DNA of 64,000 nucleotides, from contig NC_005090.1 of NCBI RefSeq assembly GCF_000196135.1, forward strand, positions 1 through 64,000, read 5' to 3'. The notes beneath the pieces are model-generated. The model ran no database searches, was not told the DNA's origin, and worked only from the letters and a program-made list of their open reading frames with translations. Origin of the DNA: Wolinella succinogenes DSM 1740. GTDB lineage: Bacteria; Campylobacterota; Campylobacteria; Campylobacterales; Helicobacteraceae. Of the stretch, positions 27,326 through 35,896 are shown one piece after another. Numbering within the stretch: the stretch's first letter is position 1; each line of letters starts with the position of its first letter. Both the position numbers and the translations under genes were made by a program.

Positions 27326-28444
27326 ATGTTGCTATTCACTCCCGGTCCTACCCCCGTCCCCGAATCGATTCGTGTGGCGATGGGTGAGCCGACGATTCAC
27401 CACCGAACCCCTGAGTTTGAGGCGATTTTCGCCAAGACAAGAGCGCTTTTGCAGGAGATGCTTGGCATGAGCGAGGTGCTGATGTTGGCGAGCTCGGGCA
27501 CGGGAGCAATGGAGGCGTGCGTGAGCTCTTTGAGCGCCAAAAAGGCCCTCACGATCAATTCGGGAAAATTTGGCGAGCGTTTTGGCAAGATTGCCAAAGC
27601 CCTTAAAATTCCTAGCGTAGAGATCAAAAATGATTGGGATACGCCCGTTTCTCCTGCTCAAGTGATGGAGGTTTTAAAGAGCGATTCAGAAATTGATGCT
27701 TTTTTCATTCAGGTGTGCGAGAGCGCAGGAGGTTTGCGCCACCCCGTAGAGGAGATTGCTCAGGCGATCAAGGCATACAACCCAAATATTATGGTCGTAG
27801 CGGATGCGATCACCGCGATGGGCGTGGAGAAGATAGAGACCACCCACATTGATGCGCTCATCGGTGGTAGTCAAAAGGCTTTCATGTTGCCCCCTGGTAT
27901 GAGCATCATCGGCCTTTCAGCCAAAGCGGTGGAGAAGATCGAGGAGAGGGATGTGGGCTACTACTTCAACCTCAAAACCGAAATCAAGAATCAGCGCAAA
28001 AACACCACCGCATGGACGGCTCCCACCACGCTCATCATTGGGCTTGGGCGATATTTGGAGATGGCCAAAGAGCGTGGCTTTGAGAGAATCTATGAGGAGA
28101 CGCGCGCTAGAGCGTTGGCCACTCAAGCGGCAATGAAAGCTTTGGGGCTTGTGATCTTCCCTAAAGCACCTGCCGTGGCGATGACGACCGTCATTGATGA
28201 GGAGAGTGCGGAGGGGATGCGAAAGCTTCTCAAGAAAGAGTATGGAGTCAATCTTGCAGGCGGCCAAGACCATCTCAAAGGAAAGATTTTCCGTATTAAT
28301 CACATGGGACTCATTGAAGTTTATGAGAGCGCTTGGGTGGTCAATGCATTGGAGCTAGCCCTAGATCGACTAGGGAAGCGAAAATTTGATGGAAGCGCCA
28401 ATCGTCTCTTTTTAGAGACCTACTATAAGGAATTGGGAGTTTAG
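27326..28444 (+). CDS. Class V PLP-dependent aminotransferase (alanine/serine-glyoxylate type)
   Basis: The 372-aa protein belongs to the fold-type I small-molecule aminotransferases related to alanine-glyoxylate and serine-glyoxylate aminotransferase. The start MLLFTPGPTPVP, the middle SSGTGAMEA (phosphate loop), VVADAITAMG (Asp of the cofactor site) and GGSQKAFMLPPG (Schiff-base Lys) are all present. The substrate pair is not determined by sequence; the Epsilonproteobacterial members are often annotated only as aminotransferase. ATG 27326 follows TAGGAGAATCTC. The epimerase gene starts 3 bp after its stop, so they form an operon. Confidence 0.88.
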   Translation: MLLFTPGPTPVPESIRVAMGEPTIHHRTPEFEAIFAKTRALLQEMLGMSEVLMLASSGTGAMEACVSSLSAKKALTINSGKFGERFGKIAKALKIPSVEIKNDWDTPVSPAQVMEVLKSDSEIDAFFIQVCESAGGLRHPVEEIAQAIKAYNPNIMVVADAITAMGVEKIETTHIDALIGGSQKAFMLPPGMSIIGLSAKAVEKIEERDVGYYFNLKTEIKNQRKNTTAWTAPTTLIIGLGRYLEMAKERGFERIYEETRARALATQAAMKALGLVIFPKAPAVAMTTVIDEESAEGMRKLLKKEYGVNLAGGQDHLKGKIFRINHMGLIEVYESAWVVNALELALDRLGKRKFDGSANRLFLETYYKELGV

Positions 28445-28446
28445 AG

Positions 28447-29499
28447 ATGAAGATTCTAGTCACAGGAACGGCGGGCTTTATCGGCTCGCATCTGGCAAAA
28501 AGGCTTTTAGAGCGTGGCGATGAGGTCGTGGGGCTAGATAATATCAATGACTACTATGATCTTAGGGTGAAGTATGGGCGATTGGAGCGAGCAGGAATTG
28601 AGAGCTCTTCTATTGAGTATGGCAAGCTCCTCTCTAGCGCCACAGAGTCCAACTATCGATTCGTTAAACTCAATCTAGAAGATAGAGAGGCGCTCCATGC
28701 GCTCTTTGAGCAAGAGAAGTTTGACAAAGTCTGCAATCTCGCTGCTCAGGCGGGCGTGCGCTACTCTCTCACTAATCCTTATGCCTACATTGACAGCAAT
28801 ATTGTGGGTTTCATTAATATTCTTGAAGGGTGTCGCCACTTTGGCGTGAAACACCTCGCCTATGCCTCCAGCTCCTCTGTCTATGGACTCAATGAATCGA
28901 TGCCCTTTAGCACGAGTGACAATGTGGATCACCCCATCAGTCTCTATGCAGCGAGCAAAAAGAGCAACGAGCTTATGGCGCACACCTACTCTCACCTCTA
29001 CAAGATTCCGACCACGGGTCTGAGATTTTTCACTGTCTATGGTCCTTGGGGACGCCCTGATATGGCGCTTTTCCTCTTTACCAAGGCGATTTTAGAGGAT
29101 AGGGCGATTGATGTTTTCAATCACGGAGAGATGCTTCGAGATTTCACCTATGTGGATGATATTGTGGAGGGAGTGGTGAGAGTGATTGACAACCCGCCCA
29201 TGGGTGATCCAAACTGGAGCGGCAAACATCCTAACCCGGGAAGCTCCAAAGCCCCTTACAAAATCTACAATATTGGCAATAACTCACCCGTGCGTTTGAT
29301 GGATTTTATCACCGAGATTGAGAAGAATCTAGGCAAGGTGGCCAAGAAGAACATGCTTCCTCTCCAGATGGGGGATGTACCTGCCACCTATGCGGATGTA
29401 AGCGATCTTGTGGAGAATCTCCACTACAAGCCTAACACTTCCATAGAAGAGGGAATCGCCCGTTTTGTGAAGTGGTATCGGGAGTTTTTTAGGGTTTAA
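28447..29499 (+). CDS. NAD-dependent epimerase, UDP-glucuronate 4-epimerase type
   Basis: The 350-aa short-chain dehydrogenase-fold enzyme has the NAD motif GTAGFIGSHLA at its start, the CapI-like NINDYYDLRVKYGRL signature of UDP-glucuronate 4-epimerases, the catalytic SSSVYG and YAASKKSNE, and the substrate motif PWGRPDMALF. It would interconvert UDP-glucuronate and UDP-galacturonate. The gene is 3 bp after the aminotransferase. It is 8 kb from the glycan cluster, so it may supply that or another cell-surface polysaccharide. A substrate such as UDP-GlcNAcA cannot be ruled out. Confidence 0.87.
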   Translation: MKILVTGTAGFIGSHLAKRLLERGDEVVGLDNINDYYDLRVKYGRLERAGIESSSIEYGKLLSSATESNYRFVKLNLEDREALHALFEQEKFDKVCNLAAQAGVRYSLTNPYAYIDSNIVGFINILEGCRHFGVKHLAYASSSSVYGLNESMPFSTSDNVDHPISLYAASKKSNELMAHTYSHLYKIPTTGLRFFTVYGPWGRPDMALFLFTKAILEDRAIDVFNHGEMLRDFTYVDDIVEGVVRVIDNPPMGDPNWSGKHPNPGSSKAPYKIYNIGNNSPVRLMDFITEIEKNLGKVAKKNMLPLQMGDVPATYADVSDLVENLHYKPNTSIEEGIARFVKWYREFFRV

Positions 29500-29510
29500 A
29501 AGGGAAGGCG

Positions 29511-29856
29511 ATGATAGAACGACTCGACCACTTTGTTCTAACCGTAGCCGACATCCAAAGGAGTGTAAGTTTTTATACGGAAGTGCTTGGAATGAAAGAG
29601 ATTGACTTCGCTGGGCGTAAAGCATTAAGCTATGTTGGTGGGAAAATCAATTTGCATGAAGTTGGCAAAGAGTTTGAGCCTAAAGCTAGACATCCTAAAG
29701 CTGGTTCTGCTGATCTATGTTTTATCACTTTAGAACCATTGTCAAAAGTAGCAGTCATTTACGTGCGAAAGGCATTGAGTCATAGAGGAAGCGGTGAGCG
29801 GCACTGGAAGTCGCTCCCCCCTCCTCTCCCTCTATATTCGTGACCCTGATGGGAAT
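29511..29856 (+). pseudogene. VOC-family (glyoxalase/dioxygenase fold) gene broken by two frameshifts
   Basis: The first 80 codons from ATG 29511 match VOC-fold metalloenzymes (MIERLDHFVLTVADI; INLHEVGKEFEPKARHP; SADLCFITLEPL). The rest of the family pattern continues in other frames. HLRAKGIE is read from 29756 in a second frame and VIEEAVSGTGSRSP from 29779 in a third, ending with the metal-site turn RDPDGN at 29842-29856. Two single-base losses, near 29755 and 29778, explain both shifts. The family stop is missing; the tail overlaps the 3' end of fdhD on the other strand. A sequencing error at both spots is the alternative. Confidence 0.8.
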
Positions 29857-30620
29857 ATATTCATCTTCTCCCCTCTAGCAAAGCCCACTAGAGTCACCCC
29901 TAGCTCTTGGGCTGTCTTGATTCCAAGAAAGGTTGCTGCTGCCCTAGAGACAATCATGGGAATGTTGTGCATGACAGCTTTAACCACCATCTCCATGGAG
30001 AGTCTTCCGCTCACCACTAGCACAGCCTTCTCTGTATCTATTCTCCCTAGCCTGGCTTTACCCATCACCTTATCAATTGCATTATGACGACCAATATCCT
30101 CAGCCGTGATCTTGCTTCCATCTTCTAAGAGAAGGGAGGCTTTATGAACGCAGCCTGTCTCATGAAAGAGATGGCTGCTCATCTCAAACTCTTCCATCCC
30201 TTCCCAGATTCTCTCCAAAGAAATCTGCATGGGAGTAGCGATGAACTTTCTTAGGACATTGCCTTCAAGATTCCCCGTCACTCCGACACAACAACCTGAA
30301 GTGAGTGTCTTCTCTTTGAAGAGATTGGTGATGTTCTCATGGTTGATGAGAGCCTCTACATAGACAGAGCTCCCATCAGAAGAGATTTGAACACTCTTTA
30401 AGTCTTCGATCTTCTCAATCACCCCCTCACTCATCAAGAAGCCCACCGCATGAGCATCTTGATCGGAAGGAAGAGACATCATGGACATAAGCTTGGTGCC
30501 ATTAAGATAGAGAGAGATTCTCTCCTCTTTGATCACCACATCTTCCTCCTCGGCGAGCACTCTCTGATCGCCGATTCGTTCAATCACCACCTTTTTAACA
30601 AATCTATCGGTGTGTCTCAT
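29832..30620 (-). CDS. fdhD: Formate dehydrogenase accessory sulfurtransferase FdhD
   Basis: FdhD carries sulfur from a cysteine desulfurase to the molybdenum cofactor of formate dehydrogenase, without which the enzyme is inactive. The 262-aa protein shows the family core: VAEEEDVVIKEER-like start, SEGVIEKIEDLK, the Cys motif region (TSGCCVGVTG) and the cofactor-side VSGRLSMEMVVKA and IVSRAAATFLG segments. The usual CxxC is replaced by adjacent Cys residues. The gene overlaps fdhC as ATGA and is the last of the fdh operon. Its final six or so codons lie antisense to the end of the VOC pseudogene. Confidence 0.92.
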   Translation of the reverse strand: MRHTDRFVKKVVIERIGDQRVLAEEEDVVIKEERISLYLNGTKLMSMMSLPSDQDAHAVGFLMSEGVIEKIEDLKSVQISSDGSSVYVEALINHENITNLFKEKTLTSGCCVGVTGNLEGNVLRKFIATPMQISLERIWEGMEEFEMSSHLFHETGCVHKASLLLEDGSKITAEDIGRHNAIDKVMGKARLGRIDTEKAVLVVSGRLSMEMVVKAVMHNIPMIVSRAAATFLGIKTAQELGVTLVGFARGEKMNIFPSGSRI

Positions 30621-31537
30621 ACTTTCCCCTCCGCCTGCAACTCTTTATAGTAGAAACTATGAAGAATCGCTACCTCCTCTTCACCCATATGACCATCTAG
30701 GATGGAGTGCAATGCACCCTCAATCGCAAAGGCTGCCATATAGATGTGAGTCATAAGGAGAGCCACCACAGCAAACCCCACTACATTGTGCAAGATCGCC
30801 ATGAGTCTTAGGGTCTCAATATTGCCCTCTTGGAAGAACATCACATAGCCACTATAGACCATGAAGAATCCTCCCATCGTGCAGACCCAGAACCACATCT
30901 TCTGACCCGCATTGAATTTGCCTGCAGGAATAGGTCTCTTCACCTTGCTTAGATACCCTCCAAGAATGAGCATCCAGTCGATGTCATACATCTTAAAGAG
31001 AGCGTGCTTCACCCACATGATGAACATGAGGGGACCAAAGATCGCAAAGATGATCGTGGCTAATCCATGCACATCTCTAGCGAATCGAATAAAAGCTCCA
31101 CCCCCTAGGGCATCTCCAAAGACCATCAGAAGTCCTGTGATGCAAAGAAGCACAAAGGGAATCCCTGCAATCCAGTGCACCATGATGTTGAAGGTGTTAA
31201 AGACCTTGATCTTCTTCCCCTCATGAGAGAATCGCTTGGGTCCAATCACCATATAGTGACCTAGGAAGACCAAAGGGATAGCGATGATGATCGCTAGGAA
31301 GATAAGAGCAAAGTAACCACTTTGCAAGAAGGTGAAGAGCTCTCCTAATCCTCCTATTCCTCCAATCTCTCCAAGACCTAGAATCCCTCCACTTCCCCAA
31401 GTGGGGATTGCCTCAATCATGGGCTTTCCATAGATTTGGGTGTTGTAGCTGAAATCCAAGGGCTCCTTGAGATTCTCAGAAGCTTGTGCCCCCAAGGCTC
31501 CCAGAAGGGAGAGGAGGGGCAATAGAGGCTTTTTCAT
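30617..31537 (-). CDS. fdhC: Formate dehydrogenase cytochrome b subunit
   Basis: FdhC is the membrane anchor that passes electrons from the periplasmic formate dehydrogenase to quinone through two haems b. The 306-aa protein begins with a cleavable-looking signal (MKKPLLPLLSLLGALGAQA), then a membrane helix near 75-95, and three further helices in the NrfD/FdnI-like cytochrome b domain with haem-ligand His residues (IMVHWIAG; FARDVHG; ILHNVVG; MTHIYMAAF). It lies 2 bp after fdhB and overlaps fdhD by 4 bp. Confidence 0.94.
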   Translation of the reverse strand: MKKPLLPLLSLLGALGAQASENLKEPLDFSYNTQIYGKPMIEAIPTWGSGGILGLGEIGGIGGLGELFTFLQSGYFALIFLAIIIAIPLVFLGHYMVIGPKRFSHEGKKIKVFNTFNIMVHWIAGIPFVLLCITGLLMVFGDALGGGAFIRFARDVHGLATIIFAIFGPLMFIMWVKHALFKMYDIDWMLILGGYLSKVKRPIPAGKFNAGQKMWFWVCTMGGFFMVYSGYVMFFQEGNIETLRLMAILHNVVGFAVVALLMTHIYMAAFAIEGALHSILDGHMGEEEVAILHSFYYKELQAEGKV

Positions 31538-31539
31538 TC

Positions 31540-32142
31540 TTAATCCTTGTAGGCTTGTGACCAGGTGTAAGGAACACTGGCTGTTCCACTGCCTCGCTTG
31601 AGCACTCTCTCACGAATGATGAGCGAGATGCTATCAGAATCTCCTGCTAGGAGTGCCTTGGTGGAGCACATCGCTGCACATACAGGGACTTTGCCCTCAG
31701 CGATACGATTCTGTCCATAGAGCTTATACTCCTTCTCGCTGTGAGTCTCTTCAGGACCTCCAGCACAGAAGGTGCACTTATCCATAGGTCCTCTTGAACC
31801 AAAGATTCCACTCTTGGGGAATTGAGGAGCACCAAAGGGGCAGGCATAGAGGCAGTAACCGCATCCAATGCACTTCTCTTTGTCATGCAATACAATCCCA
31901 TCGGCTCGAACATAGAAGCAGTCCACTGGGCAGACCTGAGCACAAGGGGCATCAGAGCAGTGCATGCAGGCAATAGAGAGGGATTTCTCTTTGCCTACAA
32001 GACCTTCATTGAGGGTCACCACTCTTCTTCGGTTGACTCCCACAGGAAGGTGATGGGCCTCTTTACAAGCCACATCACATCCATGACAATCAATACATCT
32101 AGCCTCATCACAATAGAACTTGACTCTAGCTTGACTTTCCAT
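31540..32142 (-). CDS. fdhB: Formate dehydrogenase iron-sulfur subunit
   Basis: FdhB relays electrons from FdhA to the cytochrome b subunit through four [4Fe-4S] clusters. The 200-aa protein has the four Cys groups of the family: CIDCHGCDVACKE, CMHCSDAPCAQVCPVDC, CIGCGYCLYACPFGAP, and the last pair CTFC with CAAMC. It has no signal peptide and would be exported with Tat-dependent FdhA, as in other such enzymes. It starts 10 bp after fdhA and ends 2 bp before fdhC. Confidence 0.96.
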   Translation of the reverse strand: MESQARVKFYCDEARCIDCHGCDVACKEAHHLPVGVNRRRVVTLNEGLVGKEKSLSIACMHCSDAPCAQVCPVDCFYVRADGIVLHDKEKCIGCGYCLYACPFGAPQFPKSGIFGSRGPMDKCTFCAGGPEETHSEKEYKLYGQNRIAEGKVPVCAAMCSTKALLAGDSDSISLIIRERVLKRGSGTASVPYTWSQAYKD

Positions 32143-32152
32143 GCTTCACCCC

Positions 32153-34972
32153 CTACGCTTTTTCGATGCGGCAGAGGCCGCACTTGGTTTCAGGAGTACT
32201 GGTGTTGATGTCGTATGCATCACTTGTGATGGTATTGCATGATTCACCAATAACATAAGGCTCTGTGCCTGCAATATGATACGGAACCAGTGACTCTCCT
32301 TGATACATTCCTCCGAAATTCTGGGGGAGGAAAACACTTGTTTTGTTGACCTTGTAGCTATGTCTCGCTTTCACGAGAATCTTTGCCCCATTGGTGCCGT
32401 GCACCCAAACCATGTCACCATGCTTCACGCCTAAATCCGTGGCTGTTTCGGGATGAATCTCCACAAACATCTCAGGCTGAACCTCGGCGAGGTAATGAGC
32501 TGATCTTGTCTCTGTGCCTGTGCCAAACTGTGCTACTAGTCGTCCAGAAAGCATATTAAGCGGGAACTCTTTGGTCCAATCTTTCTCTTTTTGGCGGCTC
32601 TCATAGCGAATATTTGCCCTAAAGTGGTTGGGCTTGTCTTTGAAGGTTGGATATTGGCTAATGAGATCGTGTCGAATTGTGTAGATGGGTTCACGGTGTT
32701 TAGGAATCTGATCCGTCCACTCCCAAACAATCGCTCTAGCTCTACCATTACCCATAGGGGAGAGACCTGCGGCGAGTGCTTTTTCAACCAAGATATTGGT
32801 GGTGTCAGTCGCCCATGTCTTGCCTGCCACTTTGGCTTTTTCCTCTTCGGTGAGGGCGATTCCAGTGATAGCTTCGACATTTTTATCGGTGATCATGCTA
32901 TGACCGCCCTTGAATTTTGAGCCGGGCAAAGAGCTGTCCTGGCTGGCCAACAAACTTTCTCCTGTGGGTGACACATCACCCCATCGAACCCTAAAGCCAA
33001 GACCTCCATCCATTACAGGGATGCTGTCATCCCATAGATTTGGTGTTCCAGGATGCTTTTCGCTCCAGCAAGGCCAAGGAAGACCATAGTATTCGCCTTT
33101 GACGGGGCCGCCCTTTCCTCTGAGGGTGAACTTATCAAACATATGCCAGTTTTCTGCATGAGCCTTGAGTCGTTCTGGAGTTCTGCCTTGGAAGCCGACA
33201 GTTCGTATAGCCTTGGCCACCTCTCTAGTCGCATCATCGGGCCATACAAAGTTTCCTTTGCCATCCCCCAAAGAGCGAGTGTACTCCTCATAGAATCCAA
33301 GTCGCTTAGCTAAATCAAAGAGAATCTCTTCGTCAGGTCGACACTCAAAGAGTGGCTTCATAACCATGGATCGCCACTGATAGCTTCGATTCGTCGCTGC
33401 GACTCTTCCGCTGGTCTCCATCTGTGTGGCGGCAGGAAGGATATAGAGATTATCTTTTCGGTTGGTGAGGGCGGCTGCATCATTGAAATAGGGATCAAAA
33501 AAGACGACTAAATCCATCTTGTCTAGAGCGTCTTTGGTGGTATCCACGCGTGCGATCGTAGAGATTCCGCTTCCCACGACAATCAAGGCTCGAAGTTTAG
33601 TGCCTGCATTGTGGGGGATGTTCTCCTCTTCAGTCACCCCATATCTCCATGTGGATACACTGAAACCTTTTTTATGCATCATATCAGGGGTCTTAAAGCG
33701 TTTTTGCATTGCTTCGAAATCCACTTTCCAGATTCCACAGAAGTGATTCCATGCATTTTTGTCTAACCCATAATAGCCAGGAAGACTGTCGGCTAGGTTG
33801 CCCATGTCGCTCGCGCCTTGGACATTGTCATGACCTCGTAAAACGTTAGTGCCTCCACCTCGTTTGCCAATGTTTCCAAGAATCATCTGTAAAATAGGGG
33901 CCAAACGAGTGTTGCTTGTACCTGTGGTGTGCTGGGTGAGACCCATCCCCCAGATCAGTGAAGCAGGCTTGGCTTTAGCGAAGATCTCCGTGATCTCAAT
34001 AAGTTGTTGGGCGGGCACGCCTGTGACCTCTTCGACCACTTCAGGGGTGTACTGTTCGCACTCTTTAAGAATCTCTTCGTAGCCAAATAGGCGTTGTCGA
34101 ATAAATTCTTTATCTTCTAGTCCATTTTTTACAATATGGCGAATCATCCCATACATGAAGGCGACATCCGTGCCATTGCGCAATCTCACATAGTGATCGG
34201 CTTTAGTTGCTGTTCGACTGAAGTGGGGATCCACAACGATGATTTTTGCTCCTGCCTCTTTAGCGCGCAAGATATGCACCATGCCTACAGGGTGATTCAC
34301 TGCGGGATTTCCACCAATGATAAAAATCGCCTTGGAGTGCATCATGTCTGCCAAGTGATTGGTCATACCGCCATATCCAAGGGTATTGGAGACTCCAGCA
34401 ACTGTTGGGGCATGGCAGATTCGTGCGATGGTATCGAGATTGTTGGTGCCAAAAAAGGCGGCAAACTTTCTAAAATAATAGGATTGTTCAATCGAACACT
34501 TGGAGCCGCCAATGAACATGACGCTATCAGGGCCATATTTTTGGGTGAGATCCTGAAGCTGCTTGGCAATCTTATCCATGGCGCTATCCCATGAAGTTTT
34601 ACGCCATTTTCCGCCAACTTTCTCAATGGGGTATCGAAGTCTTGTTTCGCTTCGAGCCTTATCAATCATATCGGCGCCCTTGCAGCAGTGACCCCCTTGA
34701 CTAATGGGGTGATCTTGAGCGACCTCTTGGCGTACCCATACACCATCGACCACTTCCGCTATAATTCCACATCCGACCGAGCAATAGGTGCAAATCGTTT
34801 TTACCTTTTTGGACACTGGGTATTTTTCGATTAACTCTTGTTTTGTTGCAGGTCTAAGCACTTTGCTTTGGTCGGAGCCAACCGCTTGACTCACGCCTGC
34901 GACTCCTGCTAAAGCCGACATCTTTAGGAACTTTCTTCGATCGTTCCCGCGTCCGCTTAACGCTTCACTCAT
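32153..34972 (-). CDS. fdhA: Formate dehydrogenase molybdopterin catalytic subunit, Cys type
   Basis: FdhA oxidises formate to CO2 in the periplasm. The 939-aa protein has a twin-arginine signal (NDRRKFLKMSALAG, about 10-25), a [4Fe-4S] motif ICTYCSVGCG-x27-GHC (about 60-96) and the molybdopterin domains. The metal-ligand position (ARICHAPT, Cys186) is Cys rather than selenocysteine, and no in-frame TGA is needed. The C-terminal dinucleotide domain has the usual VWVHGTNGAKI segment. ATG 34972, with AAGGAGGAAGTC before it, is chosen over an in-frame start 11 codons upstream. It is the first large gene of the operon, after a small Tat protein gene. Confidence 0.97.
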   Translation of the reverse strand: MSEALSGRGNDRRKFLKMSALAGVAGVSQAVGSDQSKVLRPATKQELIEKYPVSKKVKTICTYCSVGCGIIAEVVDGVWVRQEVAQDHPISQGGHCCKGADMIDKARSETRLRYPIEKVGGKWRKTSWDSAMDKIAKQLQDLTQKYGPDSVMFIGGSKCSIEQSYYFRKFAAFFGTNNLDTIARICHAPTVAGVSNTLGYGGMTNHLADMMHSKAIFIIGGNPAVNHPVGMVHILRAKEAGAKIIVVDPHFSRTATKADHYVRLRNGTDVAFMYGMIRHIVKNGLEDKEFIRQRLFGYEEILKECEQYTPEVVEEVTGVPAQQLIEITEIFAKAKPASLIWGMGLTQHTTGTSNTRLAPILQMILGNIGKRGGGTNVLRGHDNVQGASDMGNLADSLPGYYGLDKNAWNHFCGIWKVDFEAMQKRFKTPDMMHKKGFSVSTWRYGVTEEENIPHNAGTKLRALIVVGSGISTIARVDTTKDALDKMDLVVFFDPYFNDAAALTNRKDNLYILPAATQMETSGRVAATNRSYQWRSMVMKPLFECRPDEEILFDLAKRLGFYEEYTRSLGDGKGNFVWPDDATREVAKAIRTVGFQGRTPERLKAHAENWHMFDKFTLRGKGGPVKGEYYGLPWPCWSEKHPGTPNLWDDSIPVMDGGLGFRVRWGDVSPTGESLLASQDSSLPGSKFKGGHSMITDKNVEAITGIALTEEEKAKVAGKTWATDTTNILVEKALAAGLSPMGNGRARAIVWEWTDQIPKHREPIYTIRHDLISQYPTFKDKPNHFRANIRYESRQKEKDWTKEFPLNMLSGRLVAQFGTGTETRSAHYLAEVQPEMFVEIHPETATDLGVKHGDMVWVHGTNGAKILVKARHSYKVNKTSVFLPQNFGGMYQGESLVPYHIAGTEPYVIGESCNTITSDAYDINTSTPETKCGLCRIEKA

Positions 34973-35022
34973 GACTTCCTCCTTGTTGTTAGATTTGAAG
35001 TTCAACTTGACGCTTTGCCTTG

Positions 35023-35229
35023 TTAATGTGCAATACTAAAATACTCTTCCCAGTGAGGACTCTTTTGGTAGAGGATTTCGGTCTTCTTGGATTTTCCTCG
35101 AGTGAGCTCTGGTGAGGCTTTAGGTTCATTATTGCAGCCACTGAGCACGATAGCTCCGCCTGCTAGCAACACTGAAGTCTTTCCAGCCTTCACTAAGAAC
35201 TTCCTTCGGGAGTTCTCTTTAACTTCCAT
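35023..35229 (-). CDS. Small Tat-signal protein of the formate dehydrogenase operon
   Basis: The 68-aa product starts MEVKENSRRKFLVKAG, a twin-arginine motif, followed by a hydrophobic stretch ending LSGC, like a Tat-exported lipoprotein, and a short polar tail ending YFSIAH. It matches the known small formate-dehydrogenase-region Tat proteins found before fdhA in Epsilonproteobacteria; it is distinct from the E. coli FdhE chaperone. ATG 35229, with AAGGAGAAATCCGC before it, is preferred to the longer frame. It is the first gene of the operon, 50 bp before fdhA, and probably helps assembly or export. Confidence 0.88.
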   Translation of the reverse strand: MEVKENSRRKFLVKAGKTSVLLAGGAIVLSGCNNEPKASPELTRGKSKKTEILYQKSPHWEEYFSIAH

Positions 35230-35535
35230 GCGGATTTCTCCTTGTGTGAGGATTGAGTGATGAAATTTTCTCCTTCGAGAATCGCACACGCGACCTAGGG
35301 GAGAAGGTGGCCATATGGGAACACGTTGAAAAGAGTGTTTTGGTTGCGGTTGGTGTCGGAGTATGTTTAAGTGCTCAGCACTTCTCCTGACCGATATGGC
35401 AATAAAGCCATATAGAGTATTATCTCCCTAATTAGGTAAAATTTATCTTAACATTTTTATTTGAGCGAAAGGAGGAGGAGCAAAGAATCAAAAATTCGAT
35501 CGAATCTCTTGATTCTTTGGGTTGGAGGAGTGTGA
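35230..35535 (-). promoter_or_regulatory. Formate dehydrogenase promoter and structured leader region
   Basis: This 306-bp gap has no gene. On the minus strand a -10-like GATAAT (35419-35424) would start transcription near 35412. The new RNA would begin with hairpin ATATGGC/GCCATAT (35394-35413), then a nested fold. In the nested fold CGGT (35390-35393) pairs with ACCG (35347-35350), GGAG (35384-35387) with CTCC (35358-35361), and the perfect palindrome AAGTGCT-C-AGCACTT (35369-35383) lies inside. About 120 nt remain before the first start codon. It may be a metabolite- or molybdenum-responsive leader, but I cannot match it to a known riboswitch class. Confidence 0.55.
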
Positions 35536-35832
35536 TTATTGGAGGAAGGCGCTTAGAGATTCGGTATGTTTGACGGGGGTGAATTCCACCACTTGATAGC
35601 TGGCTGCGTTGTTTTTGGCATAGGGATCTTTGGCGGTGAATTCCATCGCCTCTTTGGTGTCCTTGAAGATTCCTAGGATGATTCCGCCAACGCGCGGGTT
35701 CATGGGTCCAGAGGCGAGCAAGATGCCCGCTTCGTAGCCTTTTTGCAAAAAGGCGCGATGTTCGGGAAGAATCGCATCAATAATATCCAGAGGCTTGGTG
35801 TAGGTGACTGTGATCACAAAAAGATTTTTCAT
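35536..35832 (-). CDS. YciI-family protein
   Basis: The 98-aa cytoplasmic protein has the YciI (ferredoxin-like, dimeric alpha-beta barrel) layout: start MKNLFVITVTYTKPLD, the conserved HRAFLQKGYEAG with active-site His, and the ASGPMNP turn, followed by DPYAKNNAASYQVVEF. YciI-like proteins are related to muconolactone isomerases, but few have known reactions. It stands alone on the minus strand between the fdh operon and a ferredoxin gene, 65 bp away. Function is unknown. Confidence 0.88.
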   Translation of the reverse strand: MKNLFVITVTYTKPLDIIDAILPEHRAFLQKGYEAGILLASGPMNPRVGGIILGIFKDTKEAMEFTAKDPYAKNNAASYQVVEFTPVKHTESLSAFLQ

Positions 35833-35896
35833 AGGGTTCCTTGGGCGTAGGCAAATTTAGAGAGAGAATCCTAGCCCCAAGAGACCCAAAATCCTC

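Noticed and set aside
34136-34594. 152-codon frame antisense to fdhA
   Set aside because: fdhA is certain and the antisense frame has no recognisable domain.
32153-34972. Possible selenocysteine codon in fdhA
   Set aside because: The frame is uninterrupted and the ligand position is encoded as Cys.
35230-35535. Assignment of the fdh leader to the Moco riboswitch class
   Set aside because: I could not align it to the remembered consensus, so it is left as an unclassified structured leader.
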